Shown: piece after piece, positions 27,594 to 40,278 of the stretch
Position numbering within the stretch: position 1 is the stretch's first letter
How the letters are laid out: each line of letters opens with the position of its first letter
Assembly (NCBI GenBank): GCA_014549065.1
Contig: JACDOX010000033.1
Location: forward strand, 6,234,922 to 6,298,921
Reading direction: 5' to 3'
Length of the DNA stretch: 64,000 nucleotides
Source of the DNA: Cardinalis cardinalis
Taxonomy: Eukaryota; Chordata; Aves; Passeriformes; Cardinalidae
Made by a program: the position numbers and the translations under genes
Notes under the pieces: generated by a model
What the model was told of the DNA's origin: nothing
Seen by the model: only the letters and a program-made list of their open reading frames with translations
The model's database searches: none

Positions 27594-29578
27594 GAGCAGC
27601 TCAGCCTGTCTAGAATTACAGTGAGGATTGTTTTAAAGGTGCACCTGGAAACCAAGTTAAAATAATCCTGTGTAACTAGCAACTTAGGGACAAAGTACTA
27701 TTGTGGCAAAGTTTTACTTTAACAAAACTCTGGTAAAGACCATTGCAATCATACTCANTAAGTCCTCATTTTGTGGAAAAGTCCAGTTATACTCAGTACA
27801 AAAAACATATTTTCAGGACTCAACAGTGTATGTTTTTATAATTCTTGNGGACAGCAGCTGCAGGCTATCAGCCTGGACCCTTGATAAATGAATTTGACAT
27901 TTCCTGCAGACACTTCTCATGAAAAAGGCTTTTTTATTTTTTCTCAAATGTCGAATTCTGCATTATTGATCAGGTGCCATTCATTAAAGGCTGCTACTTG
28001 CTAGAAGAATTACACAGTTCCTGTTACAGCAGAATGAATTATTCTGTTGACAAATAGCAGTATTAAAGGAATGTTAAGGTTGCATGGTTTAAGCGCTCAG
28101 AAGTCAGAAAATGGCAGTTGAGGTTGAAGAGGATAGAAATTTTGCCCAAATTAAGNTTGCAGAATTACAGCTGAGGGCATGTAGAAAGCCTGCTAACAGG
28201 CACTGGATATTCATTTTAGGGCAAGTGATTGGTTACTGATCTATTCACAACTACTGCTGCTATTTATTGCAACATTTAATAAAGCAGCAAACAGGATGAA
28301 ATCATGTGGTAGGGGTCACAAGGCAGATGGCTCTTCACTGGCTGTTTTTTGTTGCTATAGAGTTGCNTTTATCAAGGAGGNGGGTCAGTGGCAATGTTAT
28401 NCTGTTATACTGCAGCTGAGGGTAAGAGAAGTTAGTGGCTTTNTGTGACATGAGACAAGTTCCATTCNTCAAAGTACTGTTTGTATTTAGTTCCCATCAG
28501 GGGCTCCCATTCGGTTTTCTTTCTATTGTTTTTGTTTGTCAGCCTCGCTGATTTGGTGTAATTTTTGTTCTGTTATGTTTATGTTTAGTACAAAATAAAA
28601 AACCACAGGAAGGCAGTACACTCATGTAATCTTGGTTCTGTGATCAGTCAGGCCAGGATCAGTGCTAAGCAGACAGCAGCATCCTCATTGCCTGCATACC
28701 TGGATTTTTTCCCATGGGAACACAGGATGCAATGGAGAGGGGCTGTGCTGTACCTGGAGTCAGATGCATGCCCAGGAGTCAGCTGCACAGAGTAATACGC
28801 AGAGATCCTTAGAACCAGCACTGTAGATTTGGCTAATACGTGTCTGGGGTTTTCCAAATATGTAAGAGCATCCTTGTACCACCAGAGGCTGTGTTTGCCT
28901 ACAGGAACAAATTTGCTCAGATATATGACTTCCTTGGGTTTTATTTCCTTAAGGGGTAAGCGTCAGGCTGTAGTGCCTTCTAGAGGCTACTGAAAATCCC
29001 AACACGATGTTCACTACTGGCCAGAAAACAATAGAATGTCAGGACTGGGGAAAGCATTAAAAAGCCCAAAGTCTGAGAAACACAAGCAAGCTGAGCCTCA
29101 GCAAATGGTTCTGGAAGAGCTGGGAGGGGCAACTGCCCAGGGGAGACTTCTGTGGGGCAGTTCTCACCCCACCTCCAAAAGGAGTGATAACATCCCACAA
29201 GTGGCACTATAAACATACCCAACCCCAGTAGTGCTCCCAAGAGGCTGCAGATTTGATTTAGACTACAAGCTGACTCATTGGAGCCTGTGGCTCTCTCCTG
29301 ATAGTATGTGTTCCTCCCAGTGTGAGTTTTGATATGATGTGAGGGGCAGGTAAGCCATACAAGTATTGGCAAAGCAGAGTTTGGGAGGGAGCAGAGGGAT
29401 GGCAGTGCAGCCCGCCACAGTGGGAGGCTCATGGGCCAGAATGTGGGGTTGCTGTTGGAGAAGGAATATTATGGAGTTATACAAACCTTCAGATGCATCT
29501 TGGATGACCTTGTCTTCTATTCTCTTGTTCCAGGTACAATAGATAATTCTGTTTGTTTCCAGGGAATGTAGAATCAAG

Positions 29579-29596
29579 CCCCCCCCCCAAAAAAAA
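29579..29596. repeat. C10-A8 homopolymer junction
   Basis: About ten C are followed directly by eight A. On the other strand this is T8 G10, a run of G able to stack. Such junctions are error-prone in sequencing, so the exact lengths are uncertain. Confidence 0.7.
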
Positions 29597-32500
29597 GTCT
29601 GTTGAAGAGATTTCTGTTAAGGCTTAAAAGAAAAAGCACTTTTAATTTGAGATAATGTATAGCATTACAAAAGGATCTCATTAATTCTGAGTGGATGCTA
29701 GGGCTCTGAAGTTTATGTGCCAAAGATATAAGCATGAGGGTAGCATTACATAGGATACAAAATGAAAAAAAAGTAAATGTAATAATATGTTTATGCCCTT
29801 GTAAATGTTATAGCCTACAGTTATGGGACAAGAAAGGGAAGAACAAGAGTTCAGGTAGTCTGTTTAGGTAAAGCACACTTTTCCTGGGATCTTAGATGAT
29901 TCATTAACTCTTAGGCTTTATTTCTGCCATTGAAAATTAAGAATAATTGTAAATATATGTCTTGATCCTGTCAGAAGACTGCAAAGCCATGAGGGATCTT
30001 CAGGTGAAATGTTCACTACCAATATAGATCATATCATTGCTTGAACTCAGGTCTTATAATTTCCTTGTTTTCCAAATTTAATTTTATTGCTGGTCTTTCC
30101 TAACTAAGGTCAAATCCTCATCTCATATGCTTCCAGGTAAATGAGGAATTATTGCTGAATTCAATTACACTATAATGTATTACATTCCTCACTAAAGCAT
30201 CTAGCTCTGCTCCTTGAAGTTTCTGCTGATTGTTTCATGCAACATATAGTGCTGGAGGCTGCTTATATTCCCTCTAGAGACTGGATTTCTCCTCTGAATA
30301 CCCAAGCACTTATTAAATATCTCACCTATATTGCCTAATATGATGATTGTACCCCCTTCCATTTTTATAGACTCTCTTTCACAATGTGGCCCTGTGCTTT
30401 CTTTGGGAATTTTTTCCTCACCATGAATTCCCAAATTTCAAGTTAGAACGATCCCTTTTCTTTACTGTCTGTCATTATCAGCTGCCACTCCAAAATTTTA
30501 CACATCTTTTTTTCCACACTTATATGCATTAGGCTGCAATTTTTCACTTCTGGCTTGGTTTAAATAATGTAAATCCTTCTTGTCTGATTGTATTGCTGCT
30601 TGTTATTTATGGTGCCTTGGCGTACACTTTTATGTGCGGACTGGGGAATCTGCTTTTGTATGCAGTCATGGAGATCATCTTTATAAATAATGGAGAAGCT
30701 TACAATTGTGATTATACATCTCTTTGCAATACCTGTANATCCTTTGTTTCTCTAACACTGAAAAGACATCTCAAAGACGTGTGAAAGGGAAACTTTGGCT
30801 TTTATCTGCATTNTTTCCATAGAAATTCTTGTTTCCTTAGACAAAAAAGCAGAGAGCCTTGTTCATCTGAGAATATATAAGGCCAATGCCACACTTTCTT
30901 TAATTAGTGGTGGGATGACCTGCTGCTTATATTTACCATACTTACCAAGCTGCATCCTGTGGACCTCTTCCACAGCTTCGCCAAAAGGGAAACTGGGGCT
31001 TTAAGAAAGAATATAGCAGTCATAATTATCAAGGCACGTGCTTGAGATATTGCTACTGTTGATACTGCTTCTGCTTTCTGTCAACACCAGTCCTTGTGAC
31101 AGCCAGGGCAGTTCAGTCATGTTGTGCTGGAAGGGCAGCTTTCTAAGAGGAAGCTTAAATAAGCAAAGCAAAGTTCTCTTCAGTCTTTGCGCACAGCAGC
31201 AGGGTAAGAGCAGGGCCTATGAGAAAGAGCCAAGTGAGTCNCCATTGCTGTCCCCCTCCTCCCTAGGGGGCTGATGGCAGCCTCATGCAGGCAGCAGGAA
31301 TGACAGCAGCCTTGTCATCAATCACAAGAGCAGAGAAGTTCCTTTAGAGAGCCTGCCTTGCTGATGCTGCAAATGTGTTTAATGGGTTTGGCTGATCTGT
31401 CTGTAGGATCTGTACATATCCAGCCAGGCTGGAATAGANCAGAGCGACATATGGCACATCACATGCTTGGAAGGCCACTCCTGCACAGACTGAGTTTCTT
31501 GTATTTAACTTAGAGAATGCTAAGCATGGCTAAGCTGTGCAAGGATCTGTGACTGGGACAGTTCTGTGGCTTAAAGATGGCAGGCAGCTCAGCCCCACAC
31601 AGCCTCTTGCTCCCTCTCTCCCAGTGGGATGTGCAAGGGAATCAGAAGGGTAAAAGGGAAACTCATGTGTTGAGATAAAGACAGCTTAATAGAAAGAGCA
31701 AAAGCTTCAGGCTCAGGCAGAGCAAAATAAGGAATTCATCCACTGCTTCCCATGGGCAGGNAGGTGCTCAGCCATGTCCAGGAAAGCAGGGCTNCCTCAC
31801 GTGTAATGGCCATAACTCTGTTCATCTCCCTCTTTCTCCTGCTTCCCCCAGTTTCATATGCTGAGCTGCCTTGCTGTGGGGGATATCCTTTCAGGTACTG
31901 GGGGTCATCCCTCCCANCTGTGTCCCCTTCCCACTTCTTGTGCACCCACAGGCTACTTGATGGCNTGGTGACATGAGATGCTGTAAGGCCTTGACTCTGT
32001 ATAAGCTCTGCTCAGCAGTACCTAAAATGTCCNTGTGCCATCAACACTGTTACAGTCATAAATCCAGAACACAGTCCCATATCCCAGCTACTGGGAAGGA
32101 ACTAAACTTGCTACAGACTATAAAATAAATTAACAGGAACAAGAAACATTCCTGGGCACTGGCACTCAGTCATTGTAGTCCTACATTGTTAACAAGGTCC
32201 CTGGCATGCTGTTGGGTACTTGTCTCTCCCAAACAATTCCAGGCATGGTTCTTAAATTAGTATGGGCAAGGGAGCATCTTGCAGACTGTTGGGTATGGCC
32301 ATACCATAGCAGAGGACAAGAATTATGGGGNAAGCTGCCAGTTCTCCATTTTGTGCCAGGTAAAAGTTTTTATCTTGTTTAATTTACTATGTAGATACTG
32401 TGTGTCTAAAGACCATTTTGAAAAATCTGTATTAACTAGGAAGAAAGGAAGGGGGGAAACACTCTAAAAATCACTGANGGGAAATATATGCTTGATTTTG

Positions 32501-32987
32501 AAAGGTACCAAGGAAAAGATGAGATCTTGAAATTCATGGCAGTGAACTGTACTTGTCCTGTGCACAGAGAAATAAATTCTCATCAGAGTGGGGGAAGCAG
32601 AGTAAATTTTTGCAGTANTGTGTTGGAGCCAGTAGGCAGTTGGTGCACGCTTACCTACCTGCAGATCCACTTCTGCAGGGAGGACAAGATTTGCCAGCTG
32701 ATCCCATGTTGTTCANGCTGGATTGTTGAAGGCTGTTTTGGCTTGTTCAGTTCTTATGAAAGTGCNACTCTCAGTGATGTTTAAAGAGTTGGTCCCATCA
32801 TAAATGCAGGTNTATGGAGAATGTCAGAAGCTGGGAAAAATCCTCCTCCTGCCTAGTTATGCAGTTCTGAAACANAGACTTACCTTAAAGAGATCATAAG
32901 GAAGCAAAAGGAAAGCCAGGAACCTGGTCTGCATGTGGGGAGCCTTAAAAAAACGACTGTTTTCCATGATGGGATGATCCTCGTGTC

Positions 32988-33012
32988 TTTGGTTGGTTTT
33001 GGTTTTGGTTTT
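32988..33012. repeat. Degenerate (GGTTTT)n simple repeat at the gap edge
   Basis: TTTGGTTGG followed by repeated GGTTTT units runs straight into the N gap. The repeat probably caused the assembly break, and its true length is unknown. Confidence 0.75.
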
Positions 33013-33182
33013 NNNNNNNNNNNNNNNNNNNNNNNNNNNNNNNNNNNNNNNNNNNNNNNNNNNNNNNNNNNNNNNNNNNNNNNNNNNNNNNNNNNNNNNN
33101 NNNNNNNNNNNNNNNNNNNNNNNNNNNNNNNNNNNNNNNNNNNNNNNNNNNNNNNNNNNNNNNNNNNNNNNNNNNNNNNNNN
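33013..33182. other. Assembly gap of 170 N
   Basis: A run of 170 undetermined bases within the long KIF26B intron. Its left edge is a GGTTTT repeat and its right edge is unique sequence. Confidence 0.98.
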
Positions 33183-36100
33183 TCTGATGCATATGCTGGT
33201 TTGAGACAGTGTTGGTGCTCAGTATTGTCTTTCAGCTGTACCAAACCACAGTGACAAACTCACAGCTACTGCTGCCACAAACAGTAGAGGAAACCACTGA
33301 GCTGTGCCCTGTNACCTGAGCATATTTCACACCAGATTTTACTGAATTCATTATTAAAGTTGCGTTGTCCAACTGAAAAAGTGTGCAATCGTGACAAGTG
33401 CAAATTTTTTTAATAACATGATTGTTGTTTGGGTACAGTGTGCAGCCACTACTTCCCACTATTGCTAGAAGTCTGGATTAGTTCCACTGCTGTACAGGAT
33501 GGGGTTGATGAGCCGGTAAAGTTTTAGCAACTACACAAGATAGAAACAGANGGACTGTTGTAAAAAGAGTGGAGACCTGCATGCTCTAATGCCATTGCTT
33601 TTTCAGTTATTTTCACTGCTTTTCTAAAGCATCAGCATCAGTACAGCCATTTCCACCAACAGCAAGAGTGATCATGCCTATGNGTTTTCTAATTATTGCT
33701 GAAGCAAGGCACTGCTGAAGCCTAGGAGTGTTACCTTTGTGAAAATAGAAAAAGAGGACAACAAGGCCTGTTTGCACATGCTTCCTGACCAGGTTATACT
33801 GGCATAATTCATCCGAGTTTATTTATTTGTGTTTTTTTCTAAATGTGATCATATTTCCATTTAAGCAATGTCCANTCATACAATGCTGCATTTGTTGCAT
33901 TCTGGGTCAGTCTGTTTATCTTGACCTCCTAGATTTCATGTTAGCATGATCAACTAATTGTCGCATAATCTGTAAGAGAAATCCTTTAACATACTTAACA
34001 GGTGGTTTCATATTGTCTGAGCAGAGTAGAAAGGCTTCAAACTTTGTGTCCCTCATGCAAAAGCATGTATGTGCACAAGCGTAGAGATGGCCTAGATTTT
34101 CTTGTGCTGTAGTACTTCGCAGCTGGCTACAGCAAAAATGCATGTCTCACACCATTATTTACAACTGTAACAGTGAGAAATTACAAAACCTACTCTTCAT
34201 TAACCTCCAATAAGGCTATTCCTGCAGCCAGTGATTGCCATTACGTTGATGGAGTGCTGAAACAGCTCAATAGTCCTGGCTGGCCTGTCTCTCGTGTGAC
34301 TGCACTGCAGCTCCTGCCTCCCACCTCTACCCAGAACATATCCAGCAGAAGCTGCTCAAATGATTGATGAGAAAAGCAGCTCATAAAGGCAAGCACAGTG
34401 CCTGAAGCAACAGCTGTCTAGCCCTGTCCCTGCAGTAATTAGATAAATGAACCCCAAATGAAATCTTACAGGCAAGAGTAGAAGGAAGTTATAACATCCC
34501 CAGTGTGGATCTCTGCTTGTGTTGCCTCATTGCATTCTGTGTTTGTAGCTGTCGGTGTGTGATGCAGATTGGACACAGCTTTGCCTCTCCCACCTCCCCT
34601 GCTCGTTTTGCTGCTGGTCCTGCAGACAGACCCCTGTGGGCACAGGAGACANGGCAGTGTCAGTGCCTGGACCCTCCTTTCTTTTCTTCATTTCTTTGGC
34701 ACCAGTTCTACTTTGCAGAGTGTGCTGAACCTTTGTCCTTCTCCACAGAGTATGAGCATAACAAAAGGTCTGCGACAGGTCACAAATTGAGTTTATCTGG
34801 GGAAAATCCTGCAATTAGCAAATTCCTTCTTTGAGAAATAGTAGGTGCATTTATAGGGATTTTTATTAGATAAAAAAGGAGAAAGAAAAATGGTTCAGAC
34901 CAATTTCAAACTGAAATTTTCATAGAGTTGATTAAAAGTTTTATGCTTATTTTTACAGTACAGTAGCATAGTGATAATACAGCATTTCCCCTCGGTTTTC
35001 TCTTGATGCTACTGAATGGTACCCCATGAAGGAACCCATCGTACCAATAATTGCTGTTTAGAGAGAAATTTATGAAATTTTAAAAAAATATATATTCAGA
35101 AAATGTATATGCTTTAAAAACTGTGTATATAATTGGAATGCAGACATGTATGTGTAAAATAAGTACATAGACAAATATGCACAAAAACCCCCTCAAACTA
35201 GTTGAGGAAGCCTGAACACTACAGTTCTGATTCTGNTTTTATTTGGGGCATTTCGTATCTGGAGTAATATTGTGGAATTCAATGACTGTAGAACTCATGT
35301 AAGAACAAGTCATGTCTATGAAGACAGGAACTGAAAAGCAGAGAAGTAAATGGGGGTGCTGTTGGATTAAANTGTTGTCCAGTGAAATACTGTAAACTCA
35401 TAAGAGAAAACACATTAAAAAATGCTACCAGCATGAGCAGACCTAAGAAGTGAAGTTACATCCTATAAAAGGCTCAGCAGTAATGCAGAATAAGTGACCT
35501 TTTATTTTATTCTGTCTCTCCCCTCCTAAGCTAGAGGAATTCTTGCTGACTTCAGCCAGATTTGCATGGGTGTAACATTAGATCAAAATTAGGCCCAGGT
35601 TGTTTGTTTTACCAAGAGGGCATGCCTCAGGAGATTGCTTTTGTGTTTCCCCATAGGAACAGTCAGAGGTGCATCTAAGGCTGGGCACTGCCAAGACCTG
35701 ATGGCTGGAATTNAAACCAGAGTTTCTGGCAGACTGAGTGCTCCCATTAATTGCAAGTGGAGTCTCTGAGATGCTTCAATTACAAGAGATTAGTGNGAAA
35801 CTGTAGCAGTGGACTGAAGGAGTAGTGACACATAGGAAGTGAAGCAGAAAACTTTTATTCTTTTTCAATTTTATACTTTATTTAAATATAAATTGCAAGC
35901 ATAAATTATTAGCGTTCTTAAACTTCACTTTTCAGCTAGTTTCAAATTGACCATACTGTATTTCTGAGCTCCCTAGAGCAGCACCATGNTCTTCAGCCTG
36001 TCTGTTCCTTAAATTGAGCTGAAGTTTTAAAGTCCAGTAAGTTCCTGTGCTATCCCCATAGCTGGCTGAGTAACATTTGCCCATCCTTGTGCTGCCTCTC

Positions 36101-36960
36101 CTGTGGTGTGGAGTTTCAGGGGCCAGCACAGNCTCTGAGCCTCCCCTGCTAACCCCCCAGCTATAAATTGCATGAAGGACTGTGAAACAGCAGAGCAGGA
36201 AGCTGTGGTCTCCCATCATTTCTACTGCTGTTAGTTGATTTACTCTTGTCATAACTACTGTTGGGAAATGCTTTGCCTGAATTCTTGGATTGAGGTTACA
36301 AGCATAATAATCTTTCATATGAGGCATGGAAAAAAATGGCTATTGCCAGTTCTTTGAGGCCAGGCAGTGACTGAATCTCTCAGTGTGCCTGGCAGTAAAG
36401 TAAGTTGTGACTCTGCTTCCTGTACAGGTGGACAGGTGGACAGACTGCCCCAAAAGCTCAGTCATAGTGCATTTGGACACAGCCAGCCATCAGGAAGGGT
36501 CCTAGGTCCCCAATCTCAGCCTTGTTTGCCAGACCACAAGCTTGCCTGTCTTCTCAGAAGATATATCTGGCTCAGATGTGTTAAAATCTGTTTTGTTCTG
36601 CCTAGTTCATTGTGCCACTGTTACATATGTAGTTCTGGATGTGTTTCTTAGGACAGAAGTTTGCCTGTGTCTTGCCTGCCCATTGGGTTTTTGTTAGAGT
36701 CATAGCTTCCATTGAATGTAGGGGACATACAGTCTGCACAGGTGGGATCTAATTGTTTTCTCAGTTAATGTAATTTAAATCAAGAGGAATTGGAGAGGAT
36801 TGCNCTAGTGTAAAACTGGCCTGGAAGATATTTAAGTGCCTACAAATTACTAGATGAGTTCAAATAATCTATTGTTACTGCTTGTATTCTGTTTCCACGA
36901 CACTCGTGTCCCTATCTTTATGTTGGCATGTATTTTTGCTGGAGACTGTCACACAGATTT

Positions 36961-36973
36961 GTGTGTGTGTGTG
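36961..36973. repeat. (GT)n microsatellite
   Basis: About six GT dinucleotides in the long intron. Too short to be notably unstable. Confidence 0.8.
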
Positions 36974-37390
36974 CTATGGAATTTGGGCCAGGCACCCTGC
37001 TTCCCAGAAAGAGCATTTTTATTATTCTTGGANCAAAAAGAATAACTTTAGGCAGCCTACAATGTAGGCACCTACATCTCAGGTAAACTTTTAGAATGCC
37101 TGTAGTGTTATAGAGAAAGCAAGAGGTATTTGTGGAATTCATTTTTTATAAAACAACATGCAAATTTAGTGCTAGAAGTGTCTGTTCCTCTCTATTGCCT
37201 GCAAAGGGGTCAGACACCTGACTCAGATGTAGACAGCTCCTGTGGGCTGATCTAAAGGGAGATGAGCAAAATTACCTTTGATGTGGTGTCCCAAGGCCCA
37301 CAGACATCTTATGAGTAAAAAGTGGTCCAGCTAAGAGGATATCCACATGTAATCAATATGATATTCCTCTGCCATAACACATNTGAACAT

Positions 37391-37426
37391 GATCTTTTCC
37401 AACCTAAACTATTCTAGGATTCTGTG
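37391..37426 (+). mobile_element. CR1 LINE 3'-end fragment (first copy)
   Basis: The sequence GATCTTTTCCAACCTAAAC followed by ATTCTAGGATTCTGTG matches the well-known avian CR1 3' terminus: a TTCCAACCT block ending in octamer-like ATTCTRTG repeats. Any upstream part of this copy is too diverged to recognise. CR1 is the dominant non-LTR retrotransposon of bird genomes and copies are normally 5'-truncated, as here. It marks the genome as avian (or at least sauropsid). Confidence 0.8.
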
Positions 37427-37541
37427 TAGACATGGCACTTAGGGACATGGCTTAGTGGTGGACTTGGCAGTTACATGTTAACAGTTGAACTCAAGATCTT
37501 ACAGGGTTTTTATCCAACCCGTGTGATTCTGTGATTCTGTG
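37427..37541 (+). mobile_element. CR1 LINE 3'-end fragment (second copy)
   Basis: The fragment starts near GACATGGCACTTAGGGACAT, followed by GGCTTAGTGGTGGACTTGGC, a hallmark of the avian CR1 3' region. It continues through a diverged version of the GTTGAACTCAAGATCTT segment and TTATCCAACCC, and ends in GTGATTCTGTGATTCTGTG. At roughly 115 bases it is strongly 5'-truncated and non-autonomous. It begins immediately after the terminal repeat of the preceding CR1 fragment and has the same orientation. Confidence 0.88.
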
Positions 37542-40071
37542 AACCATTAGGTCTCAAAACAAAATCCCTAATGCACAGAAGTACAAAGGTTTATGGCAAC
37601 AGCATTATTTTTTATGAGAAGTGTCTATATTTGGCAGTATTGTGGAGCAATGTATGCTGTTTGACATATATTGCTGGGCTAGTTCCTGGGGCTTCTGAGT
37701 TGAGCACTTTTTTAAATAGAGGTTCATTCTGTTTATCTGATGCAAGTAAATTTTTAGGATTTCAGNTAAACTGGTATTTTACTTGTGAGAAAGAGGAACC
37801 TGATGCCTTAGCTTTTATCACTTTTGGAAGTTAGGAGGATTTGCAGTATTCCTTCAGTAAGAAGTGGCAGGTATTAATCTGATTTTGTGTGAACAGGTTT
37901 AAATCCGGACCCATGCCAGTGATATTATACCATAACAAAGCCAGTGTAGCTTCTGTTAACACTGCAAGCCCATACAGTTTGAGGCCAGAAAGAAACTTAG
38001 ACTAGCTGTATATGAGAGATTGTTAAATTTCACACACTGTCCATTCTCCAAAACCCAAAAAAAAACTTAGCCCAGAGTATTCTGTTAGTTCGCCTTTGCA
38101 CGCAAAGATCAAGGATCTGGAGGACATGGTTTCACAGCAACCAAAAATACGCATAAACTTATGGGGAAAGAGCTTTCTAAAGCGTGCAGGTATTTTATTT
38201 AAAGTAGTTGAACAATAGCACTTATTTTGTTTTCCAGCAGATCAGTCTGATACTCATGGTATTTGTATCTACTTAAAAATGTGGGACACAGTAAAAGAAA
38301 GCCAAAGGCATATGAAGTTGAAAATAGGAAAACAGCACGGGATTGATACTGCCCTTTGTTTCCTTGCTCCCCATGGATTTATAGTTGTGCTCCCTTCCTT
38401 CCCTNCTAACTTGACCAGTGCTTCCCTTCCGATCTTCCAGGAGACCTAGGGGTGGAATAAACAGACCTTGCCCAGTTCATGTGGGCTGACTGGGTGTGTT
38501 GGCTGCTATTGTCCTCAGTAAAGTCAGCTCTTCTTAGGGTTGGGTCCAGAAGAATGCCTTTGGCAAGACATTAGAGGTGACTTTTTACAGTTAGAGGTTA
38601 TTAAGTTTCATGAGCAGCTCAGCTGAGCAAGAGGAGAANACATTCCTACCCGAGTAGTACATTTCCTTTTTTCCTCAGATATTTGTGTAAAACTGAAATT
38701 GTGTGAGCAGATTTGTGACCATTTCACCATTTAATGACAACTTGTTTTGCCAGGTTAAAATACTGGAGTCAAATTACCCATTTGACTCACTGTCACACAA
38801 AGATGTCACAGAAATACTGAATATACCAGTTAATCTCTGGTCTCATTCTGTTGTCTTCAAAGGAGTTGTATCAAAAATGAATTTTCCCAGATTTTACTTC
38901 TGAAAGCAGCTGATTTATTTGCATGCAGNATGAGCTTGGGCCAGCATGAGATGATGCCTGCATACAAAGGGCACCAGTCTCAGTGAGACAACAGGAACTG
39001 CAGCCCAACTTCAGGGGTTACAACCTCCTCCTGGAATGCATCTGCCATTCCAGCAGCAGATGTGCTCCCACCCTATGCTGACATGACCCTTTGTGGTCAC
39101 TTGCATGCTAAACGTGGGTGGGTTTGATAGAATTGACATATGATTAGGGAGCATTAACATAAAAGTTCTGTCTAGTTGGTGTGAATGCCAATCTGCTCTA
39201 GGAGAAAGTTGTGCAGGTGTGACTAGANCTGGCAGACAGGTGATGTCTGCCCTCTAAAGTCGGGAGCTCATGTGTCTGCCAGTGGTGAATTTATGGGAAA
39301 AACCAAAGCTAGATTGATTGTCATCAGTTTTACTAACAAAATTGCTTACCAACTCAGCTAAAGATACAGAATAACCTCATTAAATTTATGAAGATTTATT
39401 TTTGTCTCAGGAATAACATCTTATTATGTAGCTATTTAATGAGTTGTGAGCTAACATGTTTTAACAAATCTTTATCGCTTATTACATTTTCTCCCTTGAT
39501 GGTAATTTCAAAATCTGACCATTAAAATGGGACTCTGTTCACAACTCTTTGATGGAGGCACTCAGAACTGTGCATTTCATCTTTGCTTTTGAATTAGAAT
39601 TGTAAAGGTGTAAATTACAGATCTGCCTTTTATGGGCTCTTATTGATCAGGCTGTTTCATAAAAACCACAGCAGTTCTGAAAGCTTAGCAGTCTAGAGTA
39701 TCTTTCAGCTTTCTTAATTGGGCCACCAGGGTACGGTTAATTTTCAATTTATATTGAGAGTAAGGCAAGGTGCTGTAATACTTTCTCATTGTACTTGAGT
39801 AGCACTGACACTAAAACACCATGATGTGCATTGTAATTCTCAATACACAAGTTGCTTGTTGAAATAGATTGAGAGTTCTGGCTTCATTCACTTTGTAGTT
39901 TAGGACAAATTCTGCCTCATACTTCCTGTGTATTCACTGACCTCCCCTGAGACACTAGCTACAAAAAGCAAGTATGGTCAAGAGTAGTTGGAAAATTCNT
40001 TCAACTTACCAGTTGTAGAGCAACCAATGAAACTAATGAAACATGCTCATCTTTTGTGTGTTTGCTGACAG

Positions 40072-40278
40072 GTCAAAGTCATGGTGCGCATTTCTTCCAC
40101 GCTTGCCAGAGACACGTCTGAGTCCAGCTCTTTCCTAAAAGTTGACCCCCGCAAGAAGCAAATCACTCTGTATGACCCGTTGGCCTGTGGAGGTCAGAAT
40201 GCTTTCCAGAAAAGGGGCAGCCAGGTTCCACCCAAGATGTTTGCTTTTGATGCAGTTTTCCCTCAGGATGCATCGCAG
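40072..40278 (+). CDS. KIF26B: KIF26B exon B: start of the kinesin-like motor domain
   Basis: A 207-base exon of exactly 69 codons, phase 0 at both ends, between acceptor GCTGACAG and donor CAG|GTAGGC. It opens with VKVMVRI, corresponding to the first beta strand of kinesin motors. It then carries LARDTSESSSFLKVDPRKK, an ITLYDP strand, a GGQNAFQKRG insert and MFAFDAVFPQDASQ. The last block corresponds to the kinesin FxFDxVF motif leading into helix alpha 1. The match to vertebrate KIF26B is close along the whole exon. It joins exon A through GK|VK and exon C through SQ|AE, both in frame. No ambiguous bases. Confidence 0.97.

Larger units (their letters stand above)
20001..33012 (+). other. 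KIF26B: KIF26B long intron, third section up to the gap
   Basis: Intronic sequence opening with a CpG-richer block at 20030-20280. A small perfect hairpin lies at 27568-27593, a C10A8 homopolymer junction at 29579-29596, and a C8 run at 26414-26421. The rest is AT-rich and unremarkable. It ends in a GGTTTT-type repeat at an assembly gap. No exon was recognised. Confidence 0.75.
33183..40071 (+). other. KIF26B: KIF26B long intron, last section
   Basis: AT-rich intronic sequence after the gap. It contains a (GT)n tract at 36961-36973 and two adjacent CR1 LINE 3'-end fragments at 37391-37541, and ends in the acceptor TTTGCTGACAG before exon B. No other repeats or exons were recognised. Confidence 0.8.

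Noticed and set aside
28980..29432. 150-codon open frame on the - strand with hydrophobic stretches
   Set aside because: Hydrophobic runs such as LLGALLGLGMFIVPLVG look membrane-like, but there is no family match, no promoter or splice evidence, and such runs arise by chance from pyrimidine-rich DNA.
32857..33244. Open frames across the N gap
   Set aside because: Their length comes entirely from undetermined bases.
37445..37475. GGCTTAGTGG resembling a tRNA-type A box
   Set aside because: It is part of the CR1 3' region. No B box or cloverleaf follows.
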